From positions 89,670 to 153,669 of IMG/VR virus record IMGVR_UViG_3300032308_002775: 64,000 nucleotides of DNA; one strand, given 5' to 3'. The translations under genes and the position numbers were made by a program. The notes under the pieces are model-generated. The model saw only the letters and a program-made list of their open reading frames with translations, was not told where the DNA came from and did no database searches. Each line of letters starts with the position of its first letter. The stretch's first letter is position 1. Below, piece after piece: positions 1 to 9,980 of the stretch. This stretch comes from a virus.

Positions 1-1
1 C

Positions 2-1130
<1,129 letters not shown>

Positions 1131-1138
<8 letters not shown>

Positions 1139-1718
1139 TGAAATGCCCGAATTCACTACGCGAATTGTAGACTTTGGTCCATGCGAATGCTGCGCAACAA
1201 GCTCCAGCTCTAGCGACTCCCCGAGCTCCAGCTCTAGCGGGCCCCCTGGTACTGGTTGGGTATGCCCGCCGCTTACTGGCTGGGTATGCCCCCCAACCAA
1301 CGACGGTTACATTTGTACTGGCTATGTTTGCGTAAAAGAATGTCAATGCCCAACGTGCGATGACCCGTTTGCAATTACAGGCACATTTGACGGTATTGTT
1401 GCAATAGGCGTTTGTTATGGCGGCGTGTATATTGGCCAAAACACCCGCGACGATCTTTTCGGTAGCGGTGGATACGCGGCGTGGAACTACACAGCAACCT
1501 GTTTAAACGGCGATTGGTTGTTTGCCGCATCAATGTGTTTTTTTGATGGGGCAGGCTGCGTAACTGGCGCCAGCTATCGTGCCGTTGTTTTGTGTAAAGA
1601 CACCGACGAAGATGGATTACCGCGCGCAGGCACTATTAACCTTGAACGTGTAGACGACGGCGGGCCGCCCGCAGATGACTGCGAACCTGCCGCGCCGACA
1701 ATCACAATAACCAAATGA
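1131..1718 (+). CDS. Ser-linker tail adhesin-like protein
   Basis: 195 residues starting at GTG 1131, which overlaps the end of the upstream fibre gene; ATG 1143 is an alternative. A poly-Ser linker ([14 protein letters not shown]) lies at about residues 23-36. It is followed by two WVCPP repeats, a Cys-rich stretch, and a compact domain (about 80-190) with two further cysteines. No family recognised. Its position between fibre genes and its shared Ser-linker style with 2426-4834 suggest a fibre tip or accessory protein. The stop codon shares bases with the next start (ATGA). Confidence 0.7.
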
Positions 1719-2422
1719 ATATTGCTGTAGTCGCGCACTTGCCCATATTTTTGCCAGGCCAGCGCGCTGCGTTTGCGCGCTATGCGCCGCACGCTGATTA
1801 CACAGTTGTAGTTCCGCGCGGTTTAAGTCGCCTTATGCGTCCATACTGCGAAAGCGCTGAACTTGCGTACGAAGAAGCACCGCACGGAAGTTACCTTGCA
1901 ATCGTTGACTGGCTGGCGCAAAAAGCACAAGTGCCTACTCTCATTGTCGAGTGGGATGTTGTGCCAATTCGCCCCGTGGTGTTTTCTGCTGCGTGTTCGT
2001 ATCGCGGAAAACAGCACGCAAATATGCCTACACCCCCGCGGCGTTTTTATTACCCGAATATTTTGGCGTTTAACCCTGCCGTCGATCAGTACACGCCAAG
2101 GTATTTGTCAGCTAGCGCAGAACCGTTTTCAACACCATTTCGCGCGCTAGAGCACCGAATAATCGAAGCGGCCCATCCCGGCCTGCCGGACTGCTGTGCA
2201 GCCGCCGGGTTCTCGCTTATCGGCGATGAGTACGCGCACCATCTGCACGGCGCAATGCAAACACCGGAACGGGCTGCCTGCTGGGCAGCTGTTTTATACG
2301 AGATCGGCGCCGGGCGGCATCAAATCTTGCCGCCAAATAAATTTGACGTCGAGACTACACCGGCACCGGCGCAACAGGTAAAATTTACAGATATTCGCAC
2401 CGTTTACATTTGCGACAACTAG
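1715..2422 (+). CDS. Putative GT-A-like glycosyltransferase
   Basis: 235 residues, ATG overlapping the previous TGA. The segment TLIVEWDVVPIRP, near residue 80, resembles the acidic metal/sugar-nucleotide motif region of GT-A glycosyltransferases (hydrophobic strand, acidic residues, then VVP). A similar layout is seen in 53116-53907. It sits between two Ser-rich fibre genes, which fits fibre or surface sugar transfer. Assignment is by fold-like pattern only; an unrelated structural protein cannot be excluded. Confidence 0.45.
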   Translation: MNIAVVAHLPIFLPGQRAAFARYAPHADYTVVVPRGLSRLMRPYCESAELAYEEAPHGSYLAIVDWLAQKAQVPTLIVEWDVVPIRPVVFSAACSYRGKQHANMPTPPRRFYYPNILAFNPAVDQYTPRYLSASAEPFSTPFRALEHRIIEAAHPGLPDCCAAAGFSLIGDEYAHHLHGAMQTPERAACWAAVLYEIGAGRHQILPPNKFDVETTPAPAQQVKFTDIRTVYICDN

Positions 2423-2425
2423 ACC

Positions 2426-4834
2426 ATGCCGTGCAGAGAAGTCAATTGCGAGCAGTACGCTAGCCTAACGTGCTATCCGACGCCAGAAGCTTGCGCCGAA
2501 AACTGCAACGGAGGCGAACCGCCAGAGCCGCCGCAATGCGATCCGCCGCTGAATTGTCAGGCGCCTTTTAGCATTCCAGATGAAGAAAATTGCGAATGTC
2601 TTTGCAATGAAGCTGACGTTCCGTGCGCGGGCGGAGAAGTAAACGACGATTGTGCGTGTGTTTGCCCAAACGGTAAAACATTAAACGCGGCTGGGCAATG
2701 CGTAGATGTAGTTTTTGAGTGCGGCGCGGGCGGCGTAGTGCCTGTAGAGGGCAACGTAGGTTTTCAAGGAATGCTCGCGGCGCTCGATGCGTGCGGCCCG
2801 GACGTCGGCGGCGACGATCCACCGCCGCCGCCCATACCGTGTGCTCCAATACCGCTGCCGCCAAATAATGTGCCCATTTTTTGCGCTAACGGCCAGCAAA
2901 TTGGATTTGACACATACCCGTCGTTTAATGCTGCATTTTGCCGATGGGAGCCGCCAACTCGCGTCCTATTTGGTGTATGCCCTGAAGATAACGGCGGCGG
3001 CGGCGGGGGCGGATCATCAGGATCAGCAGGAGCATCAGGATCATCGGGATCATCAAGCAGCTCGTGCAATATTTGCGACGCTGGATTCCCAGACGGCATA
3101 GACTCTCTAGATGTATATGAGCGCGTAGTGTGCAATGGGAAAAGCACACTTGTGCGCAAACACATGTACACGTTTCGCCTAATCGATGACGAAAAATGCC
3201 CAACAAGTTTTGCTATTTATGATTGGTGCTGCGTAGATTGCGCCGACATACCGGCCGGACTTTTTGAATGCGACGGGTGCTCGCCATTCCCTGGAAACGC
3301 GGGTACCGCTTCTATTGTTTGGGTACTCAACAAAGATACGTGTGCGTGGGAAAAACGCACTGACGTGATTGTGTCTGGCGATTGCAACACATGCGGCAAT
3401 CCATTAAACCGCAGCAGCAGTAGTAGTAGCACAAGCGCAACAAGTGAAAGCAGCGGCAGTTCTACGTCTAGCTGTTCTGCTGCTGGCGCAACAGCAATCA
3501 ACTTTAGTTTTCAAAGCGCGGGCGGCACACCGTTAAACCAACTCACGCCAACAAGCGCGTTTAGTGTGGCGTTTGCTGTGTCTGACGCTGTCAAAGCCGC
3601 CAACGAACAAACACAATGGCGACTTTATTCAACAGTTAGCCCAAACATAGACATATTGGGTGGAACTGTTCGCGCAAACGAAGCGGGTTGGTCGCGCGCT
3701 GTGTCTGCAAGCCTTTTATTAAATACAATGGGGCTATCAGGAGAGACAGCCCAACCGGGTCGATACTCTTTTCCAATTTGTGCGGCCGCAACTAATTGCG
3801 CAGGCGCCACAAATACACGGTGTGGCGGCACAGTTACAGTCGTCGTGCCCCCGCGCTCGAGTATTAGCAGCGTATCTACCAGCAGCGTATCTAGCAGCAG
3901 CAGATCTACCAGCAGCGTATCTAGCAGCAGCAGATCTAGCAGCAGCGTATCTAGCAGCAGCGTATCTAGCAGCAGCAGATCTAGCAGCAGCGTATCTAGC
4001 AGCAGCAGATCTAGCAGCAGCGCGCCCAGTGGCAGCGAAAATCCTTGTTCGTTTGTTACTTATCGCCGACACGAACAAACGCTAGCAAGCATTATGTACG
4101 GTTCACTAGAAAACCCAAGAACAAAAACAGAAACAGATGGTGTCGAGCGTGGGTTGGATCCCGGAGAGTTGGTAAGTATTGCCGTATCTTTTAACAACAC
4201 GTTGTTACTTGAAACGGCTGTAGCAAATAACCCGGGTACAATTGGTTGGCGCCTTACTTTAGCATGCGGTGTCGGGGGTCAGCCGTTACAGCAGCCCACC
4301 AATAGCGTAACGCTTGGATCGTATCATTTGTATGGTGCGACAGCTGGGCTCGGTGCCGTGCCTACTTCCGTGTTGTCACGTCAACTTGTTTGGACCGTTA
4401 GTCAAGCGAGAGATAGTCGCGGCCTTGCGCTAAGCAACTATGCTAATCTTGCTGGTAAACCAATAATCGAACAAACCGATAACGGCAATTTTGTTAGTTA
4501 TCCAGGCGACGAATATGCGTGGCGGTCGCGATTAAATCATACAACTATTAGCACGCTTATTACTTATGATGACGTGTTAACAGCGATGGGTTTAAGCGCG
4601 GCGCAGGCTCGACAAGCGTGCCAAAATTCCCTTAATGAAGACCGTTGTCGCTATTTTTTAAGGCTACATGCGTACGTTGAATTTTATTGCGGTGGAAGTA
4701 GGCTCTGGGGAATCTGTAATAGCGATTTGGTTAATTCATATAGTCAGGGCTGCTCAATTCGGATGCAGTACGTTCGTGAAGACGGTGTTTTGCAAACCGA
4801 CAGCAACCTTATCGTAAAAGTGCCCGCGCTGTAG
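2426..4834 (+). CDS. Large Cys-rich, poly-Ser-linked tail fibre/adhesin
   Basis: 802 residues. The N-terminal ~100 residues are rich in Cys pairs, like disulfide-knotted mini-domains. A Gly-rich then Ser-rich linker lies near 190-213, a Cys-containing domain at 214-325, poly-Ser at about 330-350, and an Ig/beta-like domain at 352-476. A long linker of repeated SSSSV/SSSSR units (about 478-535) leads to a C-terminal domain of roughly 265 residues. Modular domains strung on Ser linkers fit a receptor-binding fibre. The many cysteines are unusual for a protein folded in the cytoplasm. The Ser linkers are plausible O-glycosylation targets (inference). Confidence 0.7.
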   Translation: MPCREVNCEQYASLTCYPTPEACAENCNGGEPPEPPQCDPPLNCQAPFSIPDEENCECLCNEADVPCAGGEVNDDCACVCPNGKTLNAAGQCVDVVFECGAGGVVPVEGNVGFQGMLAALDACGPDVGGDDPPPPPIPCAPIPLPPNNVPIFCANGQQIGFDTYPSFNAAFCRWEPPTRVLFGVCPEDNGGGGGGGSSGSAGASGSSGSSSSSCNICDAGFPDGIDSLDVYERVVCNGKSTLVRKHMYTFRLIDDEKCPTSFAIYDWCCVDCADIPAGLFECDGCSPFPGNAGTASIVWVLNKDTCAWEKRTDVIVSGDCNTCGNPLNRSSSSSSTSATSESSGSSTSSCSAAGATAINFSFQSAGGTPLNQLTPTSAFSVAFAVSDAVKAANEQTQWRLYSTVSPNIDILGGTVRANEAGWSRAVSASLLLNTMGLSGETAQPGRYSFPICAAATNCAGATNTRCGGTVTVVVPPRSSISSVSTSSVSSSSRSTSSVSSSSRSSSSVSSSSVSSSSRSSSSVSSSSRSSSSAPSGSENPCSFVTYRRHEQTLASIMYGSLENPRTKTETDGVERGLDPGELVSIAVSFNNTLLLETAVANNPGTIGWRLTLACGVGGQPLQQPTNSVTLGSYHLYGATAGLGAVPTSVLSRQLVWTVSQARDSRGLALSNYANLAGKPIIEQTDNGNFVSYPGDEYAWRSRLNHTTISTLITYDDVLTAMGLSAAQARQACQNSLNEDRCRYFLRLHAYVEFYCGGSRLWGICNSDLVNSYSQGCSIRMQYVREDGVLQTDSNLIVKVPAL
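3859..4030 (+). repeat. AGC-rich poly-Ser coding tandem repeat
   Basis: Units built of AGCAGCAGC followed by GTATCT or AGATCT encode the SSSSV/SSSSR linker of the 2426-4834 protein. A shorter AGC/AGT run lies at about 3410-3470. Such arrays are prone to copy-number change. Confidence 0.9.
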
Positions 4835-4923
4835 TGCCGGTAATGTGCCGCGCCGATTGACGACAGTTGCGCAGTCTAGTATTGTTTGTTTGTGATTTGC
4901 TCCCCCAAAATACAGGCCTGCAC

Positions 4924-5427
4924 ATGAATTGCGCGTTTGTCGCGGTTACTTGCCCTAAAACGCTAGAAAAATACAAGTGCTACCGTTGCAAAAATTGCGG
5001 CAAAAACATCTCTATTGTCGACGACTCTCGCGTCAACATAGAGGGCGTGTTTGCACAGTTCACGAGCTGCAGCGGCGAGGCAACTGCAGAGTCGACAGTC
5101 GGTGGCGCAGCTTATGACTGGGATCCGGCAGGCGCAGGGACGCAGCTGAAGAAGCTGCTCTCCAAAATTGGAATCAAATCCACCGAAAACTGCAGCTGCA
5201 ATACCCGCGCAAAGCTTATGAACGCCAACGGCATCGAGTGGTGCGAGCAAAACGTCAAAGAGATCGTCGGTTGGCTCAAAGAAGAAGCGGCGAAGCGCAG
5301 TATGCCGTTTCTGTCGCTGCCTGCGAAGATAGTCGTGCAGCACGCCATTAAAATGGCCAAGCGCGCCCGGGACAAAAGAGGGCCGACGCCCGAAGCTGCT
5401 GAGCCCGAATCCAGCATGACGGCGTGA
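4924..5427 (+). CDS. Zinc-ribbon protein with conserved MNxxGxxWC domain
   Basis: 167 residues from ATG 4924; an in-frame TTG at 4867 would add 19 residues, and neither start has a clear Shine-Dalgarno. CYRCKNCGKNI near residue 18 is a zinc ribbon. A second domain (about 75-140) carries CSC, MNANGIEWCEQN and GWLKEEAAKRSMPF. I recognise this domain type beside, or fused to, glycosyltransferases in phages and Planctomycetota. It sits 7 bp before the GT9-GT2 gene, so a role linked to that enzyme is likely, but its function is unknown. Confidence 0.6.
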   Translation: MNCAFVAVTCPKTLEKYKCYRCKNCGKNISIVDDSRVNIEGVFAQFTSCSGEATAESTVGGAAYDWDPAGAGTQLKKLLSKIGIKSTENCSCNTRAKLMNANGIEWCEQNVKEIVGWLKEEAAKRSMPFLSLPAKIVVQHAIKMAKRARDKRGPTPEAAEPESSMTA

Positions 5428-5434
5428 GGGGCGT

Positions 5435-7336
5435 GTGCCAGGCCCGCGGCGGTTACTACTGATTCACAAGCGGGCGCCTGGAGACACGGCCGTCTTGACG
5501 GCCCTGGTCAGGGACATTGCCCTGACCCACCCCGGGCAGTTTCAGATCGGCGTCGATACGCACGCCGCGGCGCTTTGGGAGAACAACCCCTACATCGTCA
5601 GCGCCAAGGAACTCCGCGACCATAAAGGGGTCGAGCACCTCAAGCTGACCTACGGAAAGGGGCTGCGGGACCAGAATCACGAGACCGTCCACTTTCTTGC
5701 CTATTTTCACAGGGACTTTGAGGTCCAGGCTCGGGTTCGTGTCCCGCTGACCCTGCCCTACCCAGACCTGCACCTGTCGGCCGAGGAGCGCTCCCAGAGG
5801 CTCGTAGAGGGCCGCTACTGGGTGTTTCTGTCCGGGGGCAAGTCGGACTTCACCGCTAAGGTGTGGGGCCAGGCAGCGTGGCAGGAGACGGTCCGGCAGC
5901 TGAGCGCCCTGGGTATCCCCTGCGTTCAGATCGGCGGTACCGAGAAGGGCCACTGGCACCCCGAGATCCAGGGCGCCCTGAACCTGGTCGGGCGCACCGG
6001 GCTGCGGGACTGGCTCCGCCTGATCTACCACGCCGACGGGGTCATCTGCGGTGTCACCGGGGCCATGCACCTCGCCGCCGCGCTGCAGCGCCCCTGCGTC
6101 GTCCTGGCAGGCGGCCGGGAGGCCTGGTGGTGGGAGGCCTACGTTCGGGAGAACGCCGGGCTGGGCGGCCTGGAGACGGCGCAGAAGCTTACTGTGCCGC
6201 ACCGCTACCTTCACACGATCGGGCTTCTGGATTGCTGCCAGGCCCACGGCTGCTGGAAGAACAAGGTGCTGCCCCTGAACGGCGACCAGTCAATCTGTAA
6301 ATACCCCGTCGTCCAGCCTGGCCAAGCAGTTCCTAAATGCCTGGATATGATTACGCCAGAGCACGTTGTCGAGGCCGTGATGAGCTATTACGAAGACCGC
6401 ACTCTGCCGCCCATCAAGCCGCTGGCGGAGGTCACGCGTTACCGCCCCGCGGCGTCAGAGGAGCCCGCCCCAGCGCTGGTGCTGGTTCCGGACGCAAAGT
6501 TTGAGCGGGCCGAGGCAGGCGTTCCCAATACCGTGATCCCCACCGGCGCTCCGGACAAAGATATCTTTGAGAATCCGGTCATCGGCGGGAAGTTCACTGT
6601 CTGCGTCCTGTTCTACGGGCCGAAGCAGTACCACCCGCTTCACATGCGCTGCCTGAACTCGATTATCTCGACCTGCCCGCCCAACCGAATCGACCTGCGC
6701 GTCGGTTCCAACGAGCTGTGCGAGGAGACAGCCGCGGTGTTAAACCGGCTCGTCGACCACGGAATCGTCACCAAGCATTATCAGCACGCCGAGAACGCGC
6801 TGAAGTACCCGGTGATGCGGGAGATGTTCCACGACTCGGAGTGCCCGATCACGACGAATTATCTGCTCTGGTTTGATGACGACTCGATCGCCGACAGAAA
6901 CCAGCAGTGGCTCACGCTGCTGACGCAGACAATCCTGGCCAACCCAACGGCCGGGCTGTTCGGCGCCGACATGACGATCCGCCTTGCGCCCAGTCAGCAG
7001 CAGCTCTACCGCACGCGGCCGTGGTTCAAGGGTCGACCTTTTCGTATGAAGAACAAGCGCCCGGCGCCAAACGGAGACAACACCGTGTTCGTGGCGGGCG
7101 GGTTCTTCTGCCTGAAGACCGAAGCGATGCGTGCCGCCGACGTGCCCGACGCGGCGCTTACGCACAACGGCGGCGACTATACAATCGGCGAACAGCTCTA
7201 TCAGGCCGGTTATGAGGTCGTCGGATGGAATCGACAGAAGCAGTTCATTCACACCTCGAGCGTCCCGCGGCGTGGCGAGAGCCAGCCGCATTTCGGCACG
7301 GAAAGGTGGCAGTCCACAACCGGAGACCGGCGATGA
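5435..7336 (+). CDS. GT9 (heptosyltransferase-like) - GT2 fusion glycosyltransferase
   Basis: 633 residues from GTG 5435, preceded by GAGGGG. Residues 1 to about 310 look like the GT9/ADP-heptose transferase fold: a Rossmann-like N-terminus, a second domain starting WVFLSGGKSDFTAKVW, and the donor-site region DGVICGVTGAMHLAAAL. Residues about 385-620 form a GT2-like domain with the acidic motif LWFDDDS (near 485). Two glycosyltransferases on one chain suggest addition of two sugars or a sugar plus branch. With hldD (40045) and hldE (49731) in the window, ADP-heptose is the most economical donor for the first domain, but that is inference. Confidence 0.75.
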   Translation: MPGPRRLLLIHKRAPGDTAVLTALVRDIALTHPGQFQIGVDTHAAALWENNPYIVSAKELRDHKGVEHLKLTYGKGLRDQNHETVHFLAYFHRDFEVQARVRVPLTLPYPDLHLSAEERSQRLVEGRYWVFLSGGKSDFTAKVWGQAAWQETVRQLSALGIPCVQIGGTEKGHWHPEIQGALNLVGRTGLRDWLRLIYHADGVICGVTGAMHLAAALQRPCVVLAGGREAWWWEAYVRENAGLGGLETAQKLTVPHRYLHTIGLLDCCQAHGCWKNKVLPLNGDQSICKYPVVQPGQAVPKCLDMITPEHVVEAVMSYYEDRTLPPIKPLAEVTRYRPAASEEPAPALVLVPDAKFERAEAGVPNTVIPTGAPDKDIFENPVIGGKFTVCVLFYGPKQYHPLHMRCLNSIISTCPPNRIDLRVGSNELCEETAAVLNRLVDHGIVTKHYQHAENALKYPVMREMFHDSECPITTNYLLWFDDDSIADRNQQWLTLLTQTILANPTAGLFGADMTIRLAPSQQQLYRTRPWFKGRPFRMKNKRPAPNGDNTVFVAGGFFCLKTEAMRAADVPDAALTHNGGDYTIGEQLYQAGYEVVGWNRQKQFIHTSSVPRRGESQPHFGTERWQSTTGDRR

Positions 7337-7689
7337 GCGTGGCAGTTCTTACGCGCGACGACTTTGCCAAGCTGCTGTTTAGCGTCGACTTTTTTCGAGC
7401 CAACCCGGCGTTCGCACCCGTCGAAGAACAGATCGCAGCCTGCAAAACCGCCTATCTGGAAAGCGCCGCAAAAAGCACCTGTCGCTGCGGCGGAAAGCCG
7501 GGCCTGCTGTTCGATTGTCTTGACGCTACGCTCGCCCTGATGGAGACGTTGCGCAGCGCCAACCCGGAAGCGCTCCAGGCGCTGATTGCGTACGTGCGCG
7601 ACCAGCGAAACGACCCGAGAATCAAGTCGATTACGCTATACTATCGCAAGACGGCAGACATTCCGTTGTTGAAGGTCAAATATCCATGA
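7333..7689 (+). CDS. Small conserved-looking protein, unknown
   Basis: 118 residues; ATG overlaps the TGA of the glycosyltransferase gene. A CRCG motif near residue 51 could bind metal or be structural. No family recognised. It ends in an overlap with the Ig-like gene, so translation of the run is probably coupled. Confidence 0.65.
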   Translation: MSVAVLTRDDFAKLLFSVDFFRANPAFAPVEEQIAACKTAYLESAAKSTCRCGGKPGLLFDCLDATLALMETLRSANPEALQALIAYVRDQRNDPRIKSITLYYRKTADIPLLKVKYP

Positions 7690-7982
7690 CGCCCGATCCC
7701 GCGCACTCCAAGTTGCTGTTTGGCAATAAGCACCGCGCGGTGGCTGACGGCGAGGCCGCGATCGCCGTAAAGGTCCGGCTTCTGGATGCGCTCATGCGGC
7801 CTGTACCAGGTCGACTTGTCGAGCTCATGGCCGACCGAAGCGGCGTAGAGATTGAGCAACCGGGTCCGACCGACGTGCGTGGCCGTTCCATGGGTTTCGT
7901 CCGCGCCACGACGGCAGGCCCGGTAAATATCAGCGGCGTCGTGCTGCCTTTGGAAGAAACAGGCTCGTCCGAGCCGCTTTGA
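7686..7982 (+). CDS. Small bacterial Ig-like (Big_1-type) domain protein
   Basis: 98 residues. The pattern DGEAAIAVKVRLLDA, then PVPGRLVEL, and late GRSMGFVRATTAGPVNISG resembles the invasin/Big_1 Ig fold. Such single-domain proteins decorate phage capsids or tails. Overlaps upstream by ATGA. No signal peptide. Confidence 0.6.
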   Translation: MTPDPAHSKLLFGNKHRAVADGEAAIAVKVRLLDALMRPVPGRLVELMADRSGVEIEQPGPTDVRGRSMGFVRATTAGPVNISGVVLPLEETGSSEPL

Positions 7983-8017
7983 TTTCACATGAATGCGTGA
8001 ATTGCCAGGAGGGCAGC

Positions 8018-8557
8018 ATGAGCGACTGTAACGTTTCTTCATCGTTTGGGGGCGCCATCGAGCTGAACGAGACGCTCGGAATCAATTTCTATGAGCCCGA
8101 CGCGCCCGTGACGTTGCCGCCCGATTCTGGGCGCCGGATTCAGCTCAGCTGGGCCGTCAGCCGGTACAACTACCACAGCACAGACGGCGTCCGCGTGCGC
8201 ATCGAGGCAGCCAACGCCGAGCTGATGCCTGAGAAAATCTTCGCCTACCTGCTGCTCCCGATGAAGCCCGCGGCCGGTGAGCGCGAGGGCGCCTTCTCGC
8301 ACGTGTGCTCTCCGACCGACCTGGCGGAGTTCCCTGAAGACGACCCGGTTCCCGGCGTGCGGCCCGAGTGGTTCCGCCTGAACTACGTCGACGTCCAACT
8401 GCGCAGCCGGTCTGAGGCCAAGCAGTTCATTCAGGATGTAATTGACGACGTTCAACGACTCAAGAGCACCCTCGATACAATGGACACGCTACAGTCCGGC
8501 GGCACGATCTGGGTGGGCAGCCCGCCGTCTGATTCTTCCTCTTCTGAGGCCCTGTGA
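8018..8557 (+). CDS. Unknown protein of the fibre region
   Basis: 179 residues from ATG 8018, chosen for the strong CAGGAGGG about 8 bases upstream. Beta-rich sequence with several short hydrophobic strands, then a helical section (about 125-155) and a Ser-rich C-terminus (SDSSSSEAL) like the Ser linkers nearby. Possibly a virion component; no family recognised. Confidence 0.65.
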   Translation: MSDCNVSSSFGGAIELNETLGINFYEPDAPVTLPPDSGRRIQLSWAVSRYNYHSTDGVRVRIEAANAELMPEKIFAYLLLPMKPAAGEREGAFSHVCSPTDLAEFPEDDPVPGVRPEWFRLNYVDVQLRSRSEAKQFIQDVIDDVQRLKSTLDTMDTLQSGGTIWVGSPPSDSSSSEAL

Positions 8558-8859
8558 TGAAAGATCTCGTGGTAATCGAAGACAGCACGATTCTCTCTAT
8601 GCTGCAGGACGCGCGGTACACAGATACGATTCCGTGCCTGTTCAATAAAGCAGAGATCTTTCGCGCGGGTCCCGGCTCGTGCGGCGCCTGCGCGCGCAAA
8701 AGAAAAGAGAAGCAGCGCGCCGAAATGGCCAAGATCAAAACCTGCCTCGCTGCGTTGAGCGCTGAAAAAAAAGCGGCGTTCAAGCAGCTTGTCGGCGCAA
8801 AGAAAATCCGCGTCACGTATGTGAACGCTACAGGCAGCGTTGTGCAGCTGACGTTCTAA
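8557..8859 (+). CDS. Small basic protein with CxxC
   Basis: 100 residues, ATG overlapping the previous TGA. SCGACARKRKEKQR (about 47-60) looks like a zinc-knuckle followed by a basic helix, then a Lys-rich segment. Family unknown; nucleic-acid contact is plausible. Confidence 0.6.
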   Translation: MKDLVVIEDSTILSMLQDARYTDTIPCLFNKAEIFRAGPGSCGACARKRKEKQRAEMAKIKTCLAALSAEKKAAFKQLVGAKKIRVTYVNATGSVVQLTF

Positions 8860-8864
8860 ATTTC

Positions 8865-8938
8865 GGCAGAAATCCTGGCATATAAGGTGTACCACCCGCA
8901 TTGGTTTTGGTGGTACGTCCTTACCAGGAGTTTCTGCC
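8865..8938 (+). promoter_or_regulatory. Leader hairpin sequestering the Shine-Dalgarno of gene 8939
   Basis: The arms 8865-8878 and 8924-8938 pair (8+6 bp with one bulged G), then AAGG/CCTT, then GTACCACC (8889-8896) with GGTGGTAC (8909-8916). AGGAG (8926-8930) is wholly inside the stem and the ATG follows the last paired base. TATAAG (8883) inside could be a -10 box. The structure is directly visible; regulation is inference. Confidence 0.8.
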
Positions 8939-9310
8939 ATGGCGATTGCCAACTGGACCGAGCTGGAGACGATTGAGGGGATCATCACGGGCCGGATCAC
9001 GCCCGAGACCCTTCCGTTCGCGGCCCTCGACGCCGACAAGCAGGCGGAGATCATCGACGAGATCGATGCCGTCTGCGATGATGTGGCGTCCGGGGTCCTC
9101 GAGGCCTACCCGGACCTCGACGATCCGGCGCAGCGGCTGGACCGGCTCCGGATGTACCGGGCCGAGGTGGTGCGGCGCCAGGACGGCGCGAAGCGCGAGG
9201 CCTACGGGGCCTACTTCGACGTCCTGCACGGCGTCTGCCTCCGCAACGCCGCCGGGCCGCGGACCTACGTGGCCGACGAGAGCGGCTGTCTCGAGCTGAT
9301 CGTGGCCTAA
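8939..9310 (+). CDS. Hairpin-boxed single gene (moron-like), unknown function
   Basis: 123 residues, rich in Asp and Glu, mostly helical by appearance (MAIANWTELETIEG at the start). Its own leader hairpin and a strong downstream stem-loop set it apart from the overlapping operons on either side, and its codons look richer in G/C. This is the usual look of a moron, an autonomously expressed cargo gene. No family recognised. Confidence 0.7.
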   Translation: MAIANWTELETIEGIITGRITPETLPFAALDADKQAEIIDEIDAVCDDVASGVLEAYPDLDDPAQRLDRLRMYRAEVVRRQDGAKREAYGAYFDVLHGVCLRNAAGPRTYVADESGCLELIVA

Positions 9311-9318
9311 TCGCCACG
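9301..9318 (+). other. Small hairpin over the stop codon of gene 8939
   Basis: CGTGGC/GCCACG (6 bp) with a 6-base loop that includes the TAA. No T-tract follows. Confidence 0.6.
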
Positions 9319-9348
9319 GCAGACACTTCTGAACCTCGTTCGTTGCGC

Positions 9349-9406
9349 GGCTGTGTAGCCGGGCACGAGCATATCTTCGGATATGTTCGTGTTCCGGTTA
9401 CACAGC
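9349..9406 (+). terminator. Long UUCG-capped stem-loop (probable terminator)
   Basis: About 27 nearly continuous base pairs close a TTCG tetraloop at 9376-9379, the very stable C(UUCG)G cap. The inner stem is CACGAGCATATC with its complement; the outer stem pairs GCTGTGTA with TACACAGC. Only a weak TTATTTA follows, so it may end transcription, block RNases or both. It closes the 8939 gene cassette. Confidence 0.75.
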
Positions 9407-9455
9407 CCGCACGTTATTTATCAGCTTCCACTTTTTCCTTTGCTATCAGAGCTTC

Positions 9456-9980
9456 ATGAAGAAACACACGCTCCCCAAGAAGCCGCCTACCAAGCGCCCG
9501 CCTTTCGTGATGAAAGAGCCCAACGACAACCTTGAGGCGTACGGCTGGTCGCTGCAGTGGCTGCGCTACCAGGCGGCTGACGACCCGCAGATCGCCGGTC
9601 GCCCGGTGTTTCAGCTGGCCACGGACCTCAAGACGATCAAGCGTTACGGCGTCGACTTGTCCTTCATCGACCCGAAGTACATCCAGTACATGCTCGACCA
9701 GCGCCCTGAGATCAAGAAGGGCGCAGAAAAAGTCAGGGCCGCGGGTTACACACCCGAGGCCCTGGAGAAGTTCAAGAACATCGTGGTCAAAACGTTTGAA
9801 GAACACGTGCTGGTCGACATCGCCCAGAAGTTCTTCAAGGTCTCCCCGCTCGTCGCCCAGTTCTACGCCGCCAAGCTCGCTTACGAAGATACGTTTGGCG
9901 GCGGAGAAGAAGAGGACAACGACGAGGAGCCGACCGAGCCGCCTCAGATCGAGGCCAAGACCACGAAGTCCCGGCGGTAG
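9456..9980 (+). CDS. Unknown protein with acidic tail
   Basis: 174 residues. Basic, Pro/Lys-rich N-terminus (KKHTLPKKPPTKRPP), a helical middle, and a Glu/Asp run (EEEDNDEE) near 155. No family recognised. Its 3' end overlaps a minus-strand gene by 37 bp. Confidence 0.7.
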   Translation: MKKHTLPKKPPTKRPPFVMKEPNDNLEAYGWSLQWLRYQAADDPQIAGRPVFQLATDLKTIKRYGVDLSFIDPKYIQYMLDQRPEIKKGAEKVRAAGYTPEALEKFKNIVVKTFEEHVLVDIAQKFFKVSPLVAQFYAAKLAYEDTFGGGEEEDNDEEPTEPPQIEAKTTKSRR

